A DNA stretch of 64,000 bases from Bacilli bacterium (GTDB taxonomy: Bacteria; Bacillota_I; Bacilli_A; RF39; UBA660), in the NCBI GenBank assembly GCA_017525035.1, contig JAFXTH010000015.1, positions 1 to 64,000 on the forward strand. Reading direction: 5' to 3'. The translations under genes and the position numbers were made by a program. This document shows, piece after piece, positions 27,836-37,485 of this stretch. The notes under the pieces were generated by a model, which saw only the letters and a list, made by a program, of their open reading frames with translations, did no database searches and was not told the DNA's origin. Each line of letters opens with the position of its first letter. The stretch's first letter is position 1.

Positions 27836-28447
27836 TTGGACTATAAAGAATTAAATGATTATGAACTTGTTTATCAAATAAGAGAAAATGATACTGTCGC
27901 GTATAACTTACTTATGGATAAATATTCAAAGTTAGTAACTAAATATGCAAGAAAGTATTACTTAAAAAACAAGAATGCAGGTATTGAACTTGATGACTTG
28001 TATCAAGAAGGCATGATGGGTATAATAATGGCCTTAAATGATTATAATTCTAACGAGACAATCTTTTATACTTATGCATTATTATGCATGAGACGAGAGA
28101 TGGAAAGACTTGTTAAAGCATCAAGAAGAAAAAAGCAAGCAATATTAAATGAATGCGTATCACTAAATATAAAAATTAGTGATGAAGATGATATATTTTT
28201 AGAAGATTTAGTCGCATCAAATTATAGCGTTGAAGAAGACTTTAGAGGAAGAGAATTAGTAACATTTTTATATAATTTAAAATATTATTTAAATGATAAA
28301 GATTCATTAATATATGAATTAAAATTAAATTGTTTTGCTAATAGAGAAATTGCAGATCTTTTAGATATGTCTTATAGATATGTTGATAATAGACTAAGAA
28401 TAATAAGAAAGAGATTAAAACAACGTATTTTATCTTTTTATCGATAG
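27836..28447 (+). CDS. sigH: RNA polymerase sigma factor SigH
   Basis: Sigma-70-family factor for early stationary phase and sporulation genes in Bacillus. 203 residues with region 2 (LDDLYQEGMMGIIMALNDYN and YTYALLCMRREMERLVKAS) and region 4 (NREIADLLDMSYRYVDNRLRIIRKRL). The start codon is TTG at 27836, with GGGGG at 27824-27828 seven bases before it. Placement after mrnC-rlmB is that of Bacillus sigH, which separates it from other sigma factors. rpmG-secE-nusG do not follow. With Spo0A at 38279 it indicates that the regulatory start of the sporulation pathway is present. Confidence 0.88.
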   Translation: MDYKELNDYELVYQIRENDTVAYNLLMDKYSKLVTKYARKYYLKNKNAGIELDDLYQEGMMGIIMALNDYNSNETIFYTYALLCMRREMERLVKASRRKKQAILNECVSLNIKISDEDDIFLEDLVASNYSVEEDFRGRELVTFLYNLKYYLNDKDSLIYELKLNCFANREIADLLDMSYRYVDNRLRIIRKRLKQRILSFYR

Positions 28448-28477
28448 TGATAGAATTAAAATAGAAGAGGTGATGAT

Positions 28478-29122
28478 ATGGAAAATCTAAACGACTATTT
28501 TTTATATAATTACGATGGTAATGGTTTATCAGGTCTTTTTGATGCCATATCAGATAAGATGAAAGAGATACATGAAGGTAATCGATATGTTGCAAATTTA
28601 TCTAGTTTATCAATAATGTATGATGGAAGTAATTTCTCTTTTGGAAGCGTAGAACCATCATATAACCAGCAATATGATAAGAGAAGAAATATTGTTGGAC
28701 TTGCAAAGCTAATGCTAGGGTCTTACTTATCTGTAGCAAATGGTTTTAAAGATTTTTCGGAAGTTGATGATAACTGGTTTATTCAAAACATTGATGATAT
28801 ATGTTCAAATATAAGTGATGATGATTTTGAACCTGATTATTTTTATGCAGTGTTTACTGAAGGAAGCAATGAGTATTATTCAGACTTTTTAGATAGGCTT
28901 AGACAAAATGCTTCTATTGGTGGAAAAGCTAATACTAACGTTTATGCCAAAGTATTAAGCAATGGTGCAGGTAGATTATATTCGGGTGAAGATGAAGAAA
29001 AAGAAGTAGAAACTACAGTTGAAAAGAAAACGGCACACGTAATGCCAATATTCTATCCACTGTTAATTGGACTTTCTTTAACTGCTGTAATGGCAATGTA
29101 TTTAATATTTAAATATCTTTAA
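28478..29122 (+). CDS. Tail-anchored membrane protein of unknown function
   Basis: 214 residues, a cytoplasmic acidic domain followed by a single membrane helix near the C-terminus (about 188-210) and a four-residue tail. The segment LSSLSIMYDGSNFSFG, then RRNIVGLAKLMLGSYLS, then GFKDFS resembles the second half of a eukaryote-like kinase fold (catalytic-loop and helix F regions) with no catalytic residues. A pseudokinase-like domain, as in the type VII protein EssB, is possible but not shown. AGAGGTGATGAT precedes the ATG. It sits 30 bases after sigH and ends with a hairpin. Confidence 0.7.
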   Translation: MENLNDYFLYNYDGNGLSGLFDAISDKMKEIHEGNRYVANLSSLSIMYDGSNFSFGSVEPSYNQQYDKRRNIVGLAKLMLGSYLSVANGFKDFSEVDDNWFIQNIDDICSNISDDDFEPDYFYAVFTEGSNEYYSDFLDRLRQNASIGGKANTNVYAKVLSNGAGRLYSGEDEEKEVETTVEKKTAHVMPIFYPLLIGLSLTAVMAMYLIFKYL

Positions 29123-29126
29123 TCAA

Positions 29127-29150
29127 AAAACCACTATTTTCAGTGGTTTT
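29127..29150 (+). terminator. Terminator after sigH unit
   Basis: Stem AAAACCACT / AGTGGTTTT, loop ATTTTC, short T-run. Confidence 0.7.
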
Positions 29151-29181
29151 GTTATATAATAATAATGCTTGAGGTGGTATT

Positions 29182-30135
29182 ATGTCATTTACTACAACTG
29201 TAAAAAACGAAATATGTACAATGGATTATTCCAACACAGAAAACATTGCATTCCTTTCGGGTTTCGTAAGAAGTAATGGTAAATTTGATGATAATAGAAT
29301 AGAGTTATCTACAGAAAATGCTAAAGTAGCAAAGAAATTATATTTATTATTTAAATCTTTGTATGGAATAGAAGTAGAACTAGATCAAAGAAACGTTGCT
29401 AATTTCATAAAAAAGAAAAATTATGTAATAATTATAAATAATAAAGTAGATGAAATATTATCAGATTTATCAGTTTTAGATAGCAATAATAACTTTATTG
29501 AATCACCAAAAGAATATGTTGTAGATTTAGAAGAAGATAAGAAAGCATATCTAAGAGGTAGTTTTTTATCTAAAGGAAGTATTAATGATCCAAAAACTAG
29601 TCAATACCATCTTGAATTTGGATTTGATAATAAACATGAGGCAGTATTTGTTCAAAGATTATTAAACGAGTTTGATATGAATTCTAAAATAATAATTAGA
29701 GATGTTAAATACATGGTGTACATTAAAGAAGCTGAAAAGATTAGTGACTTTTTAAAAATAGTTAATGCATTCCAAGCAGTTCTTTATTATGAAAATATAA
29801 GAATATATAAAGAACAAAAGAATAATACAAATAGACTTAACAATTGTGAGCAAGCTAATATGGATAAAATAATTGAAACTTGTAATAATCAATTAAAGGA
29901 TATTGAAACAATCGAAGAAGTAATGGGACTTGATTTACTTGATGATAAGATTAAGGAAGCTTGTTTATATAGAAAGAAATATCCTGAGACATCATTAACA
30001 GAACTTAGTAGTATTATTTCTATGGAGACTGGTGTTAATATTACAAAATCTGGATTAAATCATAGATTTAGAAAGATAAAAGAGATAGCAAATAGATTAA
30101 GAAAAAATAATAAGAATCAAAAAGAGACTAGTTAG
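29182..30135 (+). CDS. whiA: DNA-binding protein WhiA
   Basis: Conserved Gram-positive regulator linked to cell division and chromosome segregation, and to sporulation in Streptomyces. 317 residues with an N-terminal LAGLIDADG-homing-endonuclease-like domain ([13 protein letters not shown], then [15 protein letters not shown]) and a C-terminal helix-turn-helix domain (about 235-310, [20 protein letters not shown] and [12 protein letters not shown]). GAGGTGGT precedes the ATG. It overlaps the end of clpP by eight bases, tail to tail. In Bacillus whiA lies in the same neighbourhood as clpP, which supports both. Confidence 0.95.
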   Translation: MSFTTTVKNEICTMDYSNTENIAFLSGFVRSNGKFDDNRIELSTENAKVAKKLYLLFKSLYGIEVELDQRNVANFIKKKNYVIIINNKVDEILSDLSVLDSNNNFIESPKEYVVDLEEDKKAYLRGSFLSKGSINDPKTSQYHLEFGFDNKHEAVFVQRLLNEFDMNSKIIIRDVKYMVYIKEAEKISDFLKIVNAFQAVLYYENIRIYKEQKNNTNRLNNCEQANMDKIIETCNNQLKDIETIEEVMGLDLLDDKIKEACLYRKKYPETSLTELSSIISMETGVNITKSGLNHRFRKIKEIANRLRKNNKNQKETS

Positions 30136-30148
30136 TCTCTTTCTTTTT
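30121..30148. terminator. Bidirectional terminator, whiA / clpP
   Basis: Stem AAAGAGACT / AGTCTCTTT, loop AGTT, located within the tail-to-tail overlap of the two genes. Confidence 0.75.
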
Positions 30149-30715
30149 AATTACTTTATCAATTATTCCATATTCTTTGGCTTCATAAGAATCCATATAG
30201 TAATCTCTTTCGGTATCTTTTTCTACTTTTTTGATACTTTGATTTGTTTTCAAAGAAATTATATTGTTTAATTTCTTTTTAATTTTGATTAATCTATCTG
30301 TTGCTATTTTAATATCTGTTACTTGACCTTCAGTTCCTCCTAGTGGTTGATGAATCATTATTTCACTGTTTTCTAATGCTATTCTTTTACCACTTGTACC
30401 ACTAAGAAGAAGGAAGGCACCCATTGAAGCGGCAAGACCAATGCATATTGTTGATACGTCACTTTTAATATAATTCATCGTGTCATATATAGCCATTCCT
30501 TGTGATACTATTCCACCAGGAGAATTAATATACAAATATATATCTTTAGTTTCAATTGAATCCAAATAAAGAAGTTGTGCAATTACGCTATTAGCTAAAC
30601 TTTCATTTATTTCACCTGATATAAAAATAATTCTGTCTTTCAATAGTCTTGAAAATATATCATAACTTCTTTCCCCATATTGTTCTTTATCTACAATAAC
30701 TGGAATTAAATTCAT
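30128..30715 (-). CDS. clpP: ATP-dependent Clp protease proteolytic subunit
   Basis: Serine protease whose double ring of seven subunits degrades proteins fed by ClpC/ClpX, including ssrA-tagged ones. 195 residues with the catalytic triad Ser97 (GLAASMGAF), His122 (IMIHQPLGG) and Asp171 (ERDYYMD), at the same positions as in well-studied ClpP. The usual N-terminal IPTVIE is here IPVIVD. A GGTGATA ribosome site precedes the ATG. No CtsR-type direct repeat was seen upstream. Monocistronic. Confidence 0.96.
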   Translation of the reverse strand: MNLIPVIVDKEQYGERSYDIFSRLLKDRIIFISGEINESLANSVIAQLLYLDSIETKDIYLYINSPGGIVSQGMAIYDTMNYIKSDVSTICIGLAASMGAFLLLSGTSGKRIALENSEIMIHQPLGGTEGQVTDIKIATDRLIKIKKKLNNIISLKTNQSIKKVEKDTERDYYMDSYEAKEYGIIDKVIKKKETN

Positions 30716-30828
30716 AATATCACCTATAATTATAATAGTTTTAATCTTTTAAGATTATACATAAAGAATAAAATATCTATTAATTTTTACTAATTTATGA
30801 TAGAATAAATAAAGAATAGAGGGATTGC

Positions 30829-32481
30829 ATGATAGGAAACATGGACGTAAAAATAATGGGTGAAGACAAGAAAATTGCATCAGGTCTTACTTATTTTGAT
30901 TTAGTAGGTGACTATCAGGATAGGTTTAAATATCCTATATTACTTGCTAAAGTAGGTAATACATATAAAGAACTAAGTGATTTTGTGTCTAATGGTGAAG
31001 ATATTAACTTTGTTGATTTAAAAAATTCAACAGCAAATAAAGTTTATGTCAATGCACTTATACTTGTTTTAGAATATGCTATTACTACTTTGTTTGGACA
31101 TACAAATAAAATTGAAGTTAAATACTCAATTGATAAAGGAATCTACATAACAACAAATTTTGATCTAACAAGAAAGAAATTAGAAGTTATTAAAAACAAA
31201 ATGAAAGACATCGTTTATCAAGATTTGTCTATTACAAAGCATAATGTTAACAAAAAAGAAGCTATTGAATACTTTAGATTAATGAAAGATCAATCTAAAG
31301 TAGATTTGTATAATTATAATACAAATACGATGGTTACTTTATATAAACTAGGAAGCATATATGATTATTTCTTTAGTTTGATGCCTACAAGAACAGGTGT
31401 ATTAAAAGATTTTGACTTATACTTTTTAGATAGTAATGGATTTGTATTATTATTCCCAACAGTATACATTGATGGTATTAAGCCATACGAACATCATCCA
31501 AAATTATTTGAAGTTTTTGATGAATATGGTAAGTGGGCTAACATAATGAAGATTGATAATGTTCCTGACCTTAACAAAGTTGTATCAAGCGGAAGAGCTG
31601 ATGACATAATAAGAATAGAAGAAACGTTACAAAGTAATAGATTGTTAAACATTGCAAGAACAATAGTTAGCAAAAAGAATGATGTTAAAATAATCCTAAT
31701 CGCCGGGCCTTCAAGTTCTGGTAAAACTACAAGTTGTAGAAAATTATCAATGTACTTAAGAAGTTTTGGATTAGAACCAAGAGAAATATCTATGGATGAT
31801 TATTTTGTTGATAGAGAATTTACACCTAGGGATGAAAATGGTGAGCCTGATTTTGAATGTTTAGAGGCAATAGATGTTAAACACTTTGATAAAGATGTTA
31901 AGGACTTACTTAATGGAAAAGGTGTTAAGCTTCCAACATTTAATTTCATAACAGGAAAACAAGAACCTGGAACTGATGAAACATATCTTGGAAAGAATGA
32001 AGTTCTAATAATTGAAGGAATACATGCATTAAATGATAGAATATTAACTTCAATCGAAAGAAAGAATAAATTTAAAATATATCTATCACCTTTAACAATT
32101 TTAACAATTGATATGCATAATAGAATATCTACAACAGATAATAGATTGTTAAGAAGAATAGTAAGAGATAATAGAACAAGAGGATATAAAGTAGAAGACA
32201 CAATAAGAAGCTGGCAAAAAGTTAGACTTGGGGAAGAGAAACATATTTTTCCTAACCAAGATGCAGCAGATGTTGTTTACAATACAGCATTGATTTATGA
32301 AATAGGAGTTCTTAAAACATATGTTGAACCACTTCTATATTCAGTACCTAGCGATAGTCCACAATATGAGACAGCTAGAAGATTATTAAATATGTTAAAA
32401 ACATTTTTACCAATACCATCAGACGCTATACCTGATGAGTCATTATTAAGAGAATTTATTGGTGGAAGTTGTTTTAATTAA
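30829..32481 (+). CDS. TGS/ThrRS-like domain fused to uridine kinase-like P-loop kinase
   Basis: 550 residues. The N-terminal part (about 1-65) is TGS-like. The next (about 65-270) resembles the second domain of threonyl-tRNA synthetase, with the HNVNKKEAIEYF pattern and a histidine motif YEHHPKLFEVF. A uridine kinase/phosphoribulokinase-type domain follows (from about 275) with P-loop AGPSSSGKTT, MDDYFVDRE, and IIEGIHALND. This fusion is a known family of probable nucleoside kinases in Bacillota and Bacteroidota; its true substrate is unsettled. GAGGGAT precedes the ATG. gap starts 16 bases later, so it may share a transcript with the glycolytic genes. Confidence 0.85.
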   Translation: MIGNMDVKIMGEDKKIASGLTYFDLVGDYQDRFKYPILLAKVGNTYKELSDFVSNGEDINFVDLKNSTANKVYVNALILVLEYAITTLFGHTNKIEVKYSIDKGIYITTNFDLTRKKLEVIKNKMKDIVYQDLSITKHNVNKKEAIEYFRLMKDQSKVDLYNYNTNTMVTLYKLGSIYDYFFSLMPTRTGVLKDFDLYFLDSNGFVLLFPTVYIDGIKPYEHHPKLFEVFDEYGKWANIMKIDNVPDLNKVVSSGRADDIIRIEETLQSNRLLNIARTIVSKKNDVKIILIAGPSSSGKTTSCRKLSMYLRSFGLEPREISMDDYFVDREFTPRDENGEPDFECLEAIDVKHFDKDVKDLLNGKGVKLPTFNFITGKQEPGTDETYLGKNEVLIIEGIHALNDRILTSIERKNKFKIYLSPLTILTIDMHNRISTTDNRLLRRIVRDNRTRGYKVEDTIRSWQKVRLGEEKHIFPNQDAADVVYNTALIYEIGVLKTYVEPLLYSVPSDSPQYETARRLLNMLKTFLPIPSDAIPDESLLREFIGGSCFN

Positions 32482-32496
32482 AATGGAGGAGATAAA

Positions 32497-33501
32497 ATGG
32501 TAAGAGTAGCAATTAATGGATTCGGAAGAATCGGAAGATTAGTTTTTAGATTGATGGATAATGATCCTGATTTCGAAGTTGTAGCAATTAATGATTTAAC
32601 AGATGCTGAGCAATTAGCATATTTGTTAAAATATGATACTAATCATCGTAATTACAAATTAGATGATATTAGTTTCAATGGAGATAAGCTAATAGTATCT
32701 GGTAAGGAAATTACTGTATATGCTGAAAAAGACCCATCTGTACTTCCTTGGGGAAGCTTAAATGTAGATGTAGTTTTCGAGTGTACTGGAGCATTTACTA
32801 GTGATGAAAAAGCAATGGCACATATCACTGCAGGAGCTAAAAAAGTAATTATTTCTGCACCTGCAAAAGGAGACTTAAAGACTATTGTTTATAATGTTAA
32901 CCATGATACACTTGATGGAAGTGAACAAATCATTTCTGCAGCAAGTTGTACAACAAACTGTTTAGCACCTGTATTAAACGTAATTCAAAAAGAATTTGGT
33001 GTTGAAAAAGGATTTATGACAACAGTTCATGCTTATACAAATGACCAAGCAACACTTGATATTGCACATAAGAAAGGAATCTTAGCACGTCGTGGTAGAG
33101 CATGCGCAGCTAATATTGTTCCAGCATCAACTGGTGCTGCTAGTGCAATCGGACAAGTTTTACCTGAATTAAAGGGAAGACTTGATGGAACTGCAATGCG
33201 TGTTCCTGTTCCAACTGGTTCAGTTATTGATTTAACTCTTGAATTAAAGAGAAATGCAACTAAAGAAGAAATTAATGCAGCATTTGAAAAATATGAAAAT
33301 GAAACATTAAAATTCACTATGGATCCAATCGTATCAAGCGATGTAATCGGATCTCATTATGGTGCAGTTGTTGATGGACTTTCTACAAATGTATTAGATG
33401 TAGATGGAAAACAACTTGTTAAGATAGTAGCATGGTATGATAACGAAATGGGTTACTCAACTCAAATGGTTAGAACAGCTAAATACTTAATGACAAAATA
33501 A
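32497..33501 (+). CDS. gap: Glyceraldehyde-3-phosphate dehydrogenase
   Basis: Glycolytic enzyme making 1,3-bisphosphoglycerate from glyceraldehyde 3-phosphate, NAD and phosphate. 334 residues with the Rossmann motif NGFGRIGR (7-14), catalytic Cys151 in SCTTNCLAP, the following His (TTVHAYTND), and the C-terminal WYDNEMGYS. Asp33 follows the second strand (AINDL), consistent with NAD use. AATGGAGGAG precedes the ATG. Followed by a terminator, so pgk is probably reached by read-through or its own promoter. Confidence 0.98.
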   Translation: MVRVAINGFGRIGRLVFRLMDNDPDFEVVAINDLTDAEQLAYLLKYDTNHRNYKLDDISFNGDKLIVSGKEITVYAEKDPSVLPWGSLNVDVVFECTGAFTSDEKAMAHITAGAKKVIISAPAKGDLKTIVYNVNHDTLDGSEQIISAASCTTNCLAPVLNVIQKEFGVEKGFMTTVHAYTNDQATLDIAHKKGILARRGRACAANIVPASTGAASAIGQVLPELKGRLDGTAMRVPVPTGSVIDLTLELKRNATKEEINAAFEKYENETLKFTMDPIVSSDVIGSHYGAVVDGLSTNVLDVDGKQLVKIVAWYDNEMGYSTQMVRTAKYLMTK

Positions 33502-33521
33502 AAGAGCTTAGCTCTTTTTTT
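33501..33521 (+). terminator. Terminator of gap
   Basis: Stem AAAGAGC / GCTCTTT, loop TTA, T-run. Confidence 0.8.
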
Positions 33522-33549
33522 ATGCTATAATTTTACTGGAGATGATGTT

Positions 33550-33942
33550 ATGAAACTTAAAGAAGAATTCTTTTCTTTTATTGAAACATTTAAAAGTGAA
33601 AATATAGTTATTAACAATAATGTTTCAGATGATTTTGATAAAGTTGTTATTGAAGATGTTGAAGATTTTAAGGAAATCATTAGATATATACTTGAATACT
33701 TTAAAACTAAAGATAGTAAGATTGAATTTGACGTTGATGTTAATTGCATGAAGTATGAAGGATTTGCTGGGCTTTTTCTAAGTGTTATGACAAGAGACAT
33801 TAAGAATCTTAAAGATGAAGTTTTTGTTGAAGGTTTAAAAGAATTGGTTGATAAAGTAGAAGGAAATTTATTAATTGATAACTCTGAAAAAGGAATTGTA
33901 CTTTTAATAGATTTTGCAAAAGAAGCAATTATAGAAGAATAA
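33550..33942 (+). CDS. Small acidic cytosolic protein of unknown function
   Basis: 130 residues, rich in Glu, Asp, Lys and Val/Ile, no signal peptide or membrane helix. Alternating helix-strand pattern with a central CMKYEGFAGLFLSVMTRDI stretch. No family recognised. GGAGATGATG precedes the ATG. It lies between two hairpins in the glycolytic run, between gap and pgk. Confidence 0.65.
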   Translation: MKLKEEFFSFIETFKSENIVINNNVSDDFDKVVIEDVEDFKEIIRYILEYFKTKDSKIEFDVDVNCMKYEGFAGLFLSVMTRDIKNLKDEVFVEGLKELVDKVEGNLLIDNSEKGIVLLIDFAKEAIIEE

Positions 33943-33953
33943 TTCTTCTTTTT
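33933..33953 (+). terminator. Weak terminator
   Basis: Stem AGAAGAA / TTCTTCT around the stop codon with a five-base T-run. Confidence 0.55.
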
Positions 33954-34016
33954 AATTGTGCTATTTGTTGGCAAATGTCCTTTATTTTGCTATAATAATA
34001 ATGTTAGGAGATAGTT

Positions 34017-35198
34017 ATGAAAAAGACAATTAGAGATTTTGATTTAACAGATAAAAAAGTAATTATTAGATGTGATTTTAATGTACCTATTAAAGATGGT
34101 GAAATAGTTGATGACAATAGAATTGTACAAAGCTTACTTACAATAAATTATGCAATTGATCAAGGAGCTAGAGTAATTCTTATGTCTCACTTAGGAAGAA
34201 TTAAAGAAGAAGAGGATAAAGCTAAAAACAGCTTAGAAGTTATAGTTCCAAGATTAAGTAATTATCTAGGAACAGATGTTAAGTTCTCTCATGCAACTCG
34301 TGGACCAGAGCTTGAAAATTTAATTAATTCATTAGGTCAAGGAGACGTTCTTTTGATGGAAAATACTCGTTTTGAAGATGTTCCTGGGAAGAAAGAAAGT
34401 GGCAATGACGAAGAGCTTGGAGCTTACTGGGCATCTTTGGGAGATATATTTATAAATGATGCATTTGGTACTGCTCATAGAGCACATGCATCAAATGTTG
34501 GAATTGCTAGTCACTTACCTAGTGGTTTAGGATTCTTAGTTGAAAAAGAAGTTAATGCATTATCAGTTTTAGTTGACCCTGTTCATCCATTTGTAGTTAT
34601 ACTAGGTGGAAGTAAAGTTTCAGATAAGATTGGAGTTATAGAAAATCTTGTTAAAAAAGCTGATAAAATTTTAATCGGTGGAGGAATGGCTTATACATTC
34701 TTAAAAGCTAAAGGAATTAATATTGGTAAATCTATTTTAGATGAAGAAAATATTGGATTCTGTCAAAAAGTATTAAGCGAATATCCTGATAAAATTGTGT
34801 TGCCAGTAGATAATTTAGTAACAGAAGAATATTCAAATGATGTTCCTTATCATACATGCGATGTAGAAAACATTGGTGAAAATGAGATGGGACTTGATAT
34901 TGGTGAAAAAACAGTTGAGTTATTCTCAAGTATTTTAGATACTGCTAAAATTGTTTTTTGGAATGGTCCTTTAGGAGTTTATGAATTCTCTAACTTCACA
35001 AAAGGAACAGAAAGACTATTAGATAAACTTGTAAATATAAATGCTACTACAATTTTAGGTGGAGGAGACATAGTTGCTGCTTCAGCTGAACTTGGATATA
35101 AAGACAAGGTTACTCATGCTTCAACAGGTGGAGGAGTAACACTTGAATTTATGGAAGGAAAAGAATTACCTGGTGTAGTTTCAATTTCTGATAAATAA
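34017..35198 (+). CDS. pgk: Phosphoglycerate kinase
   Basis: Makes ATP from 1,3-bisphosphoglycerate. 393 residues with the N-terminal substrate motif RCDFNVPIKDG (19-29), the arginine-containing SHLGRI, the hinge, and the nucleotide-binding VILGGSKVSDKIG and GGGDIVAAS. TTAGGAGAT precedes the ATG. The TAA stop shares its last A with the ATG of the flippase-like gene, so those two genes are translationally coupled. Confidence 0.98.
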   Translation: MKKTIRDFDLTDKKVIIRCDFNVPIKDGEIVDDNRIVQSLLTINYAIDQGARVILMSHLGRIKEEEDKAKNSLEVIVPRLSNYLGTDVKFSHATRGPELENLINSLGQGDVLLMENTRFEDVPGKKESGNDEELGAYWASLGDIFINDAFGTAHRAHASNVGIASHLPSGLGFLVEKEVNALSVLVDPVHPFVVILGGSKVSDKIGVIENLVKKADKILIGGGMAYTFLKAKGINIGKSILDEENIGFCQKVLSEYPDKIVLPVDNLVTEEYSNDVPYHTCDVENIGENEMGLDIGEKTVELFSSILDTAKIVFWNGPLGVYEFSNFTKGTERLLDKLVNINATTILGGGDIVAASAELGYKDKVTHASTGGGVTLEFMEGKELPGVVSISDK

Positions 35199-36220
35199 TG
35201 AATAAAAAAAATACTAAAAGTATTATTATAATATTGCTAATAATGGCAATAGTCCTATATTTTATAATGAAGGATGATTTCCAAGATATAGTTGATAATT
35301 TATTATCAGCAAATAAATGGTTAATCATGGTAGGAGTTATATTGATTATTGGCTATTGGTTACTAAGAGCCCTCGCTCTTTACATAGTCGTAAAAAAATA
35401 TAAAAAAGATATAAAATATAGTAAGATGTTGCATCAAATATTAATAACTCAATTCTTTAATGGCATAACTCCGTTTGCAACAGGAGGAGAACCAATGCAG
35501 GTTTATATGCTAAATAAAAGCGGAGTTAAAGTAGCACAAGCGACTAACATAATAGTTCAAGAATTTATAATGTATCAAGCAGCACTGGTATTAGTTGGCT
35601 TAATAGCATTAATATTAAATTTTGCATTTGATATATGCAATGTTAATCCAGTATTATTTAACTTAATATTAATTGGATTCATAATTAACATTGGTGTAGG
35701 AGTAATATCATTATTTATAAGTTTCTCAAAGAAATTTAGTACATTTTTAGTTAATTTTTGTTTAAAAGTTGGAATTAAGTTAAGACTAATTAAAGATAAA
35801 GAAAAGACTACTGAGATATGGAATGAAAAAGTTAAAGAGTATAACGCAAGTGGAACAATGCTTAAAGAAAACAAAAAGTTATTCTTTACTTGCGTATTTG
35901 TTAACTTATTGGCTCTAATAATATTCTATTTAATTCCATTCTTTGTATTTATGAGTATGGGACAAAACGTAGGAGTAATGGAAGTAATTGTTTTATCTGC
36001 ATTTATACTTCTTGTTGGTAACTTTGTACCACTTCCTGGTGGTAGTGGAGGAATTGAAGGAGCATTCCTTGAATTCTTTAAGACTATCATACCTTTTGTT
36101 GATACAAGAGAGGCAATACTTAAATCAGCATTAATAATTTGGAGAGTAATAACATATTACTTTGGCATAGTAATAGGTGGGGTTGCATTAGGATTCTTCA
36201 AAGGAGATGAAAAGAAATGA
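35198..36220 (+). CDS. MprF/UPF0104-type lipid flippase-like membrane protein
   Basis: 340 residues with about eight membrane helices. The signature stretches NGITPFATGGEPMQVYML and PLPGGSGGIEGAFLEFF are those of the lysylphosphatidylglycerol synthase transmembrane family, in which the membrane part moves lipids to the outer leaflet. The catalytic aminoacyl-transferase domain of MprF is absent. Starts in an ATGA/TAATG overlap with pgk and ends in a four-base overlap with the glycosyltransferase, so a role in moving a glycolipid made by that enzyme is likely (inference). Confidence 0.85.
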   Translation: MNKKNTKSIIIILLIMAIVLYFIMKDDFQDIVDNLLSANKWLIMVGVILIIGYWLLRALALYIVVKKYKKDIKYSKMLHQILITQFFNGITPFATGGEPMQVYMLNKSGVKVAQATNIIVQEFIMYQAALVLVGLIALILNFAFDICNVNPVLFNLILIGFIINIGVGVISLFISFSKKFSTFLVNFCLKVGIKLRLIKDKEKTTEIWNEKVKEYNASGTMLKENKKLFFTCVFVNLLALIIFYLIPFFVFMSMGQNVGVMEVIVLSAFILLVGNFVPLPGGSGGIEGAFLEFFKTIIPFVDTREAILKSALIIWRVITYYFGIVIGGVALGFFKGDEKK

Positions 36221-37485
36221 GAATAGGTTTATTTACTGATACATATCCTCCATTCATAAATGGAGTATCAACAAGTGTATTTATGTTAAAGAAAGCCCTA
36301 GAAAGAAAAGGTCATCAAGTATTTGTAGTTACGCTAAATAGTGAAAGTTTCAAATATAGTTTTGATGAAGATAACACAGTAATCAGAATACCTGGATTAC
36401 CAATTGGTATTTATGATTATCGCGTTACTAGTGTTTATCCACTAAGAGCGATGAATATAATTAGAAAGTGGAAATTAGATGTAATACATTCACATACAGA
36501 ATTTAGTGTAGGAACATTTGCAAGATTTATATCAAGACAATATAATATTCCTCTTGTTCACACATATCATACTTTGTATGAAGATTATGTATATTACATT
36601 ACTAAAGGATATTTTGATAAACCAAGTAAAAAGATAGTAGAGTACTTAACACAGTTCTATTGTGATAAGACTGCTAATGAGCTTATTGTACCTACTAAGA
36701 AGATTTATGATTTGTTTAAAGAAAAATATAATGTAGATAAAAATATCTATGTAATACCTACTGGTATTGAAATAGATAGATTCTATGAAGAAAATGTTGA
36801 TAATAAAAAAGTAGATAAGATAAGAAAAGATTTAAAGATTTCTAAAGATAGCTTTAATATAGTTTTCGTTGGAAGACTTGCAAAAGAAAAGAATGTTGAT
36901 TTGCTTTTATCAGCACAGAAGAGAATTAATGAAAAAGAGAAAAACATTAATTTGATTATTATTGGTGATGGACCAGATATGGATGAGTATAAGGAAACAG
37001 CTAAGAAGTTAGGAATAGCTAAAAATGTTTTCTTTACTGGTAAAGTGCCTTGGGAAGAAATTCCTGCTTATTATAGAGCTGGTAATATATTTGCTACTGC
37101 ATCAACTAGTGAGACACAGGGATTAACTGTTATTGAAGCAATGGCTGCATCTATTGCACCAGTATGTATTGATGATGAAAGTTTTAGAAACACAGTATTT
37201 GATGGGCTTAATGGTGAAATTTTTAAAGATGAAGATGAATATGTTGATATAGTATTTGATCTTTATAAAGATAGAAAGAAATTAGCTAATTTACAAAAGC
37301 AAGCTAGATTAAATGCTGAAGTTCATAGTTCTAAATATTATGGAGAATCAGTTTTAGATGTTTATAAACATGCTATAAAACATAAGAAATACGATAACTA
37401 TGGTGTTATAGGTAAGATTGTTGAAAAAATTAAGGAGAGTAAAAATGAAACTCGTAGTAGGAAATCAAAAGACGTATCTAAATAG
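36217..37485 (+). CDS. GT4 glycosyltransferase, diacylglycerol glucosyltransferase-like
   Basis: 422 residues of the GT-B fold, family GT4. The N-terminal TDTYPPFINGVSTSVFMLK and HSHTEFSVGTFAR, and the C-terminal VGRLAKEKNVDLLL and ETQGLTVIEAMAAS (donor site), match monoglucosyl-diacylglycerol synthases of Acholeplasma and Bacillota, which add glucose from UDP-glucose to membrane lipid. The C-terminal tail is lysine-rich. Its last 41 bases overlap the start of tpiA. Together with the flippase-like gene it probably makes and distributes a glycolipid or a lipid anchor. Confidence 0.82.
   Translation: MRIGLFTDTYPPFINGVSTSVFMLKKALERKGHQVFVVTLNSESFKYSFDEDNTVIRIPGLPIGIYDYRVTSVYPLRAMNIIRKWKLDVIHSHTEFSVGTFARFISRQYNIPLVHTYHTLYEDYVYYITKGYFDKPSKKIVEYLTQFYCDKTANELIVPTKKIYDLFKEKYNVDKNIYVIPTGIEIDRFYEENVDNKKVDKIRKDLKISKDSFNIVFVGRLAKEKNVDLLLSAQKRINEKEKNINLIIIGDGPDMDEYKETAKKLGIAKNVFFTGKVPWEEIPAYYRAGNIFATASTSETQGLTVIEAMAASIAPVCIDDESFRNTVFDGLNGEIFKDEDEYVDIVFDLYKDRKKLANLQKQARLNAEVHSSKYYGESVLDVYKHAIKHKKYDNYGVIGKIVEKIKESKNETRSRKSKDVSK

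Noticed and set aside
28478-29122. Calling this gene EssB
   Set aside because: Only four residues follow the membrane helix, whereas EssB has an outside domain, and it is 20 kb from essC. Kept as a finding only.
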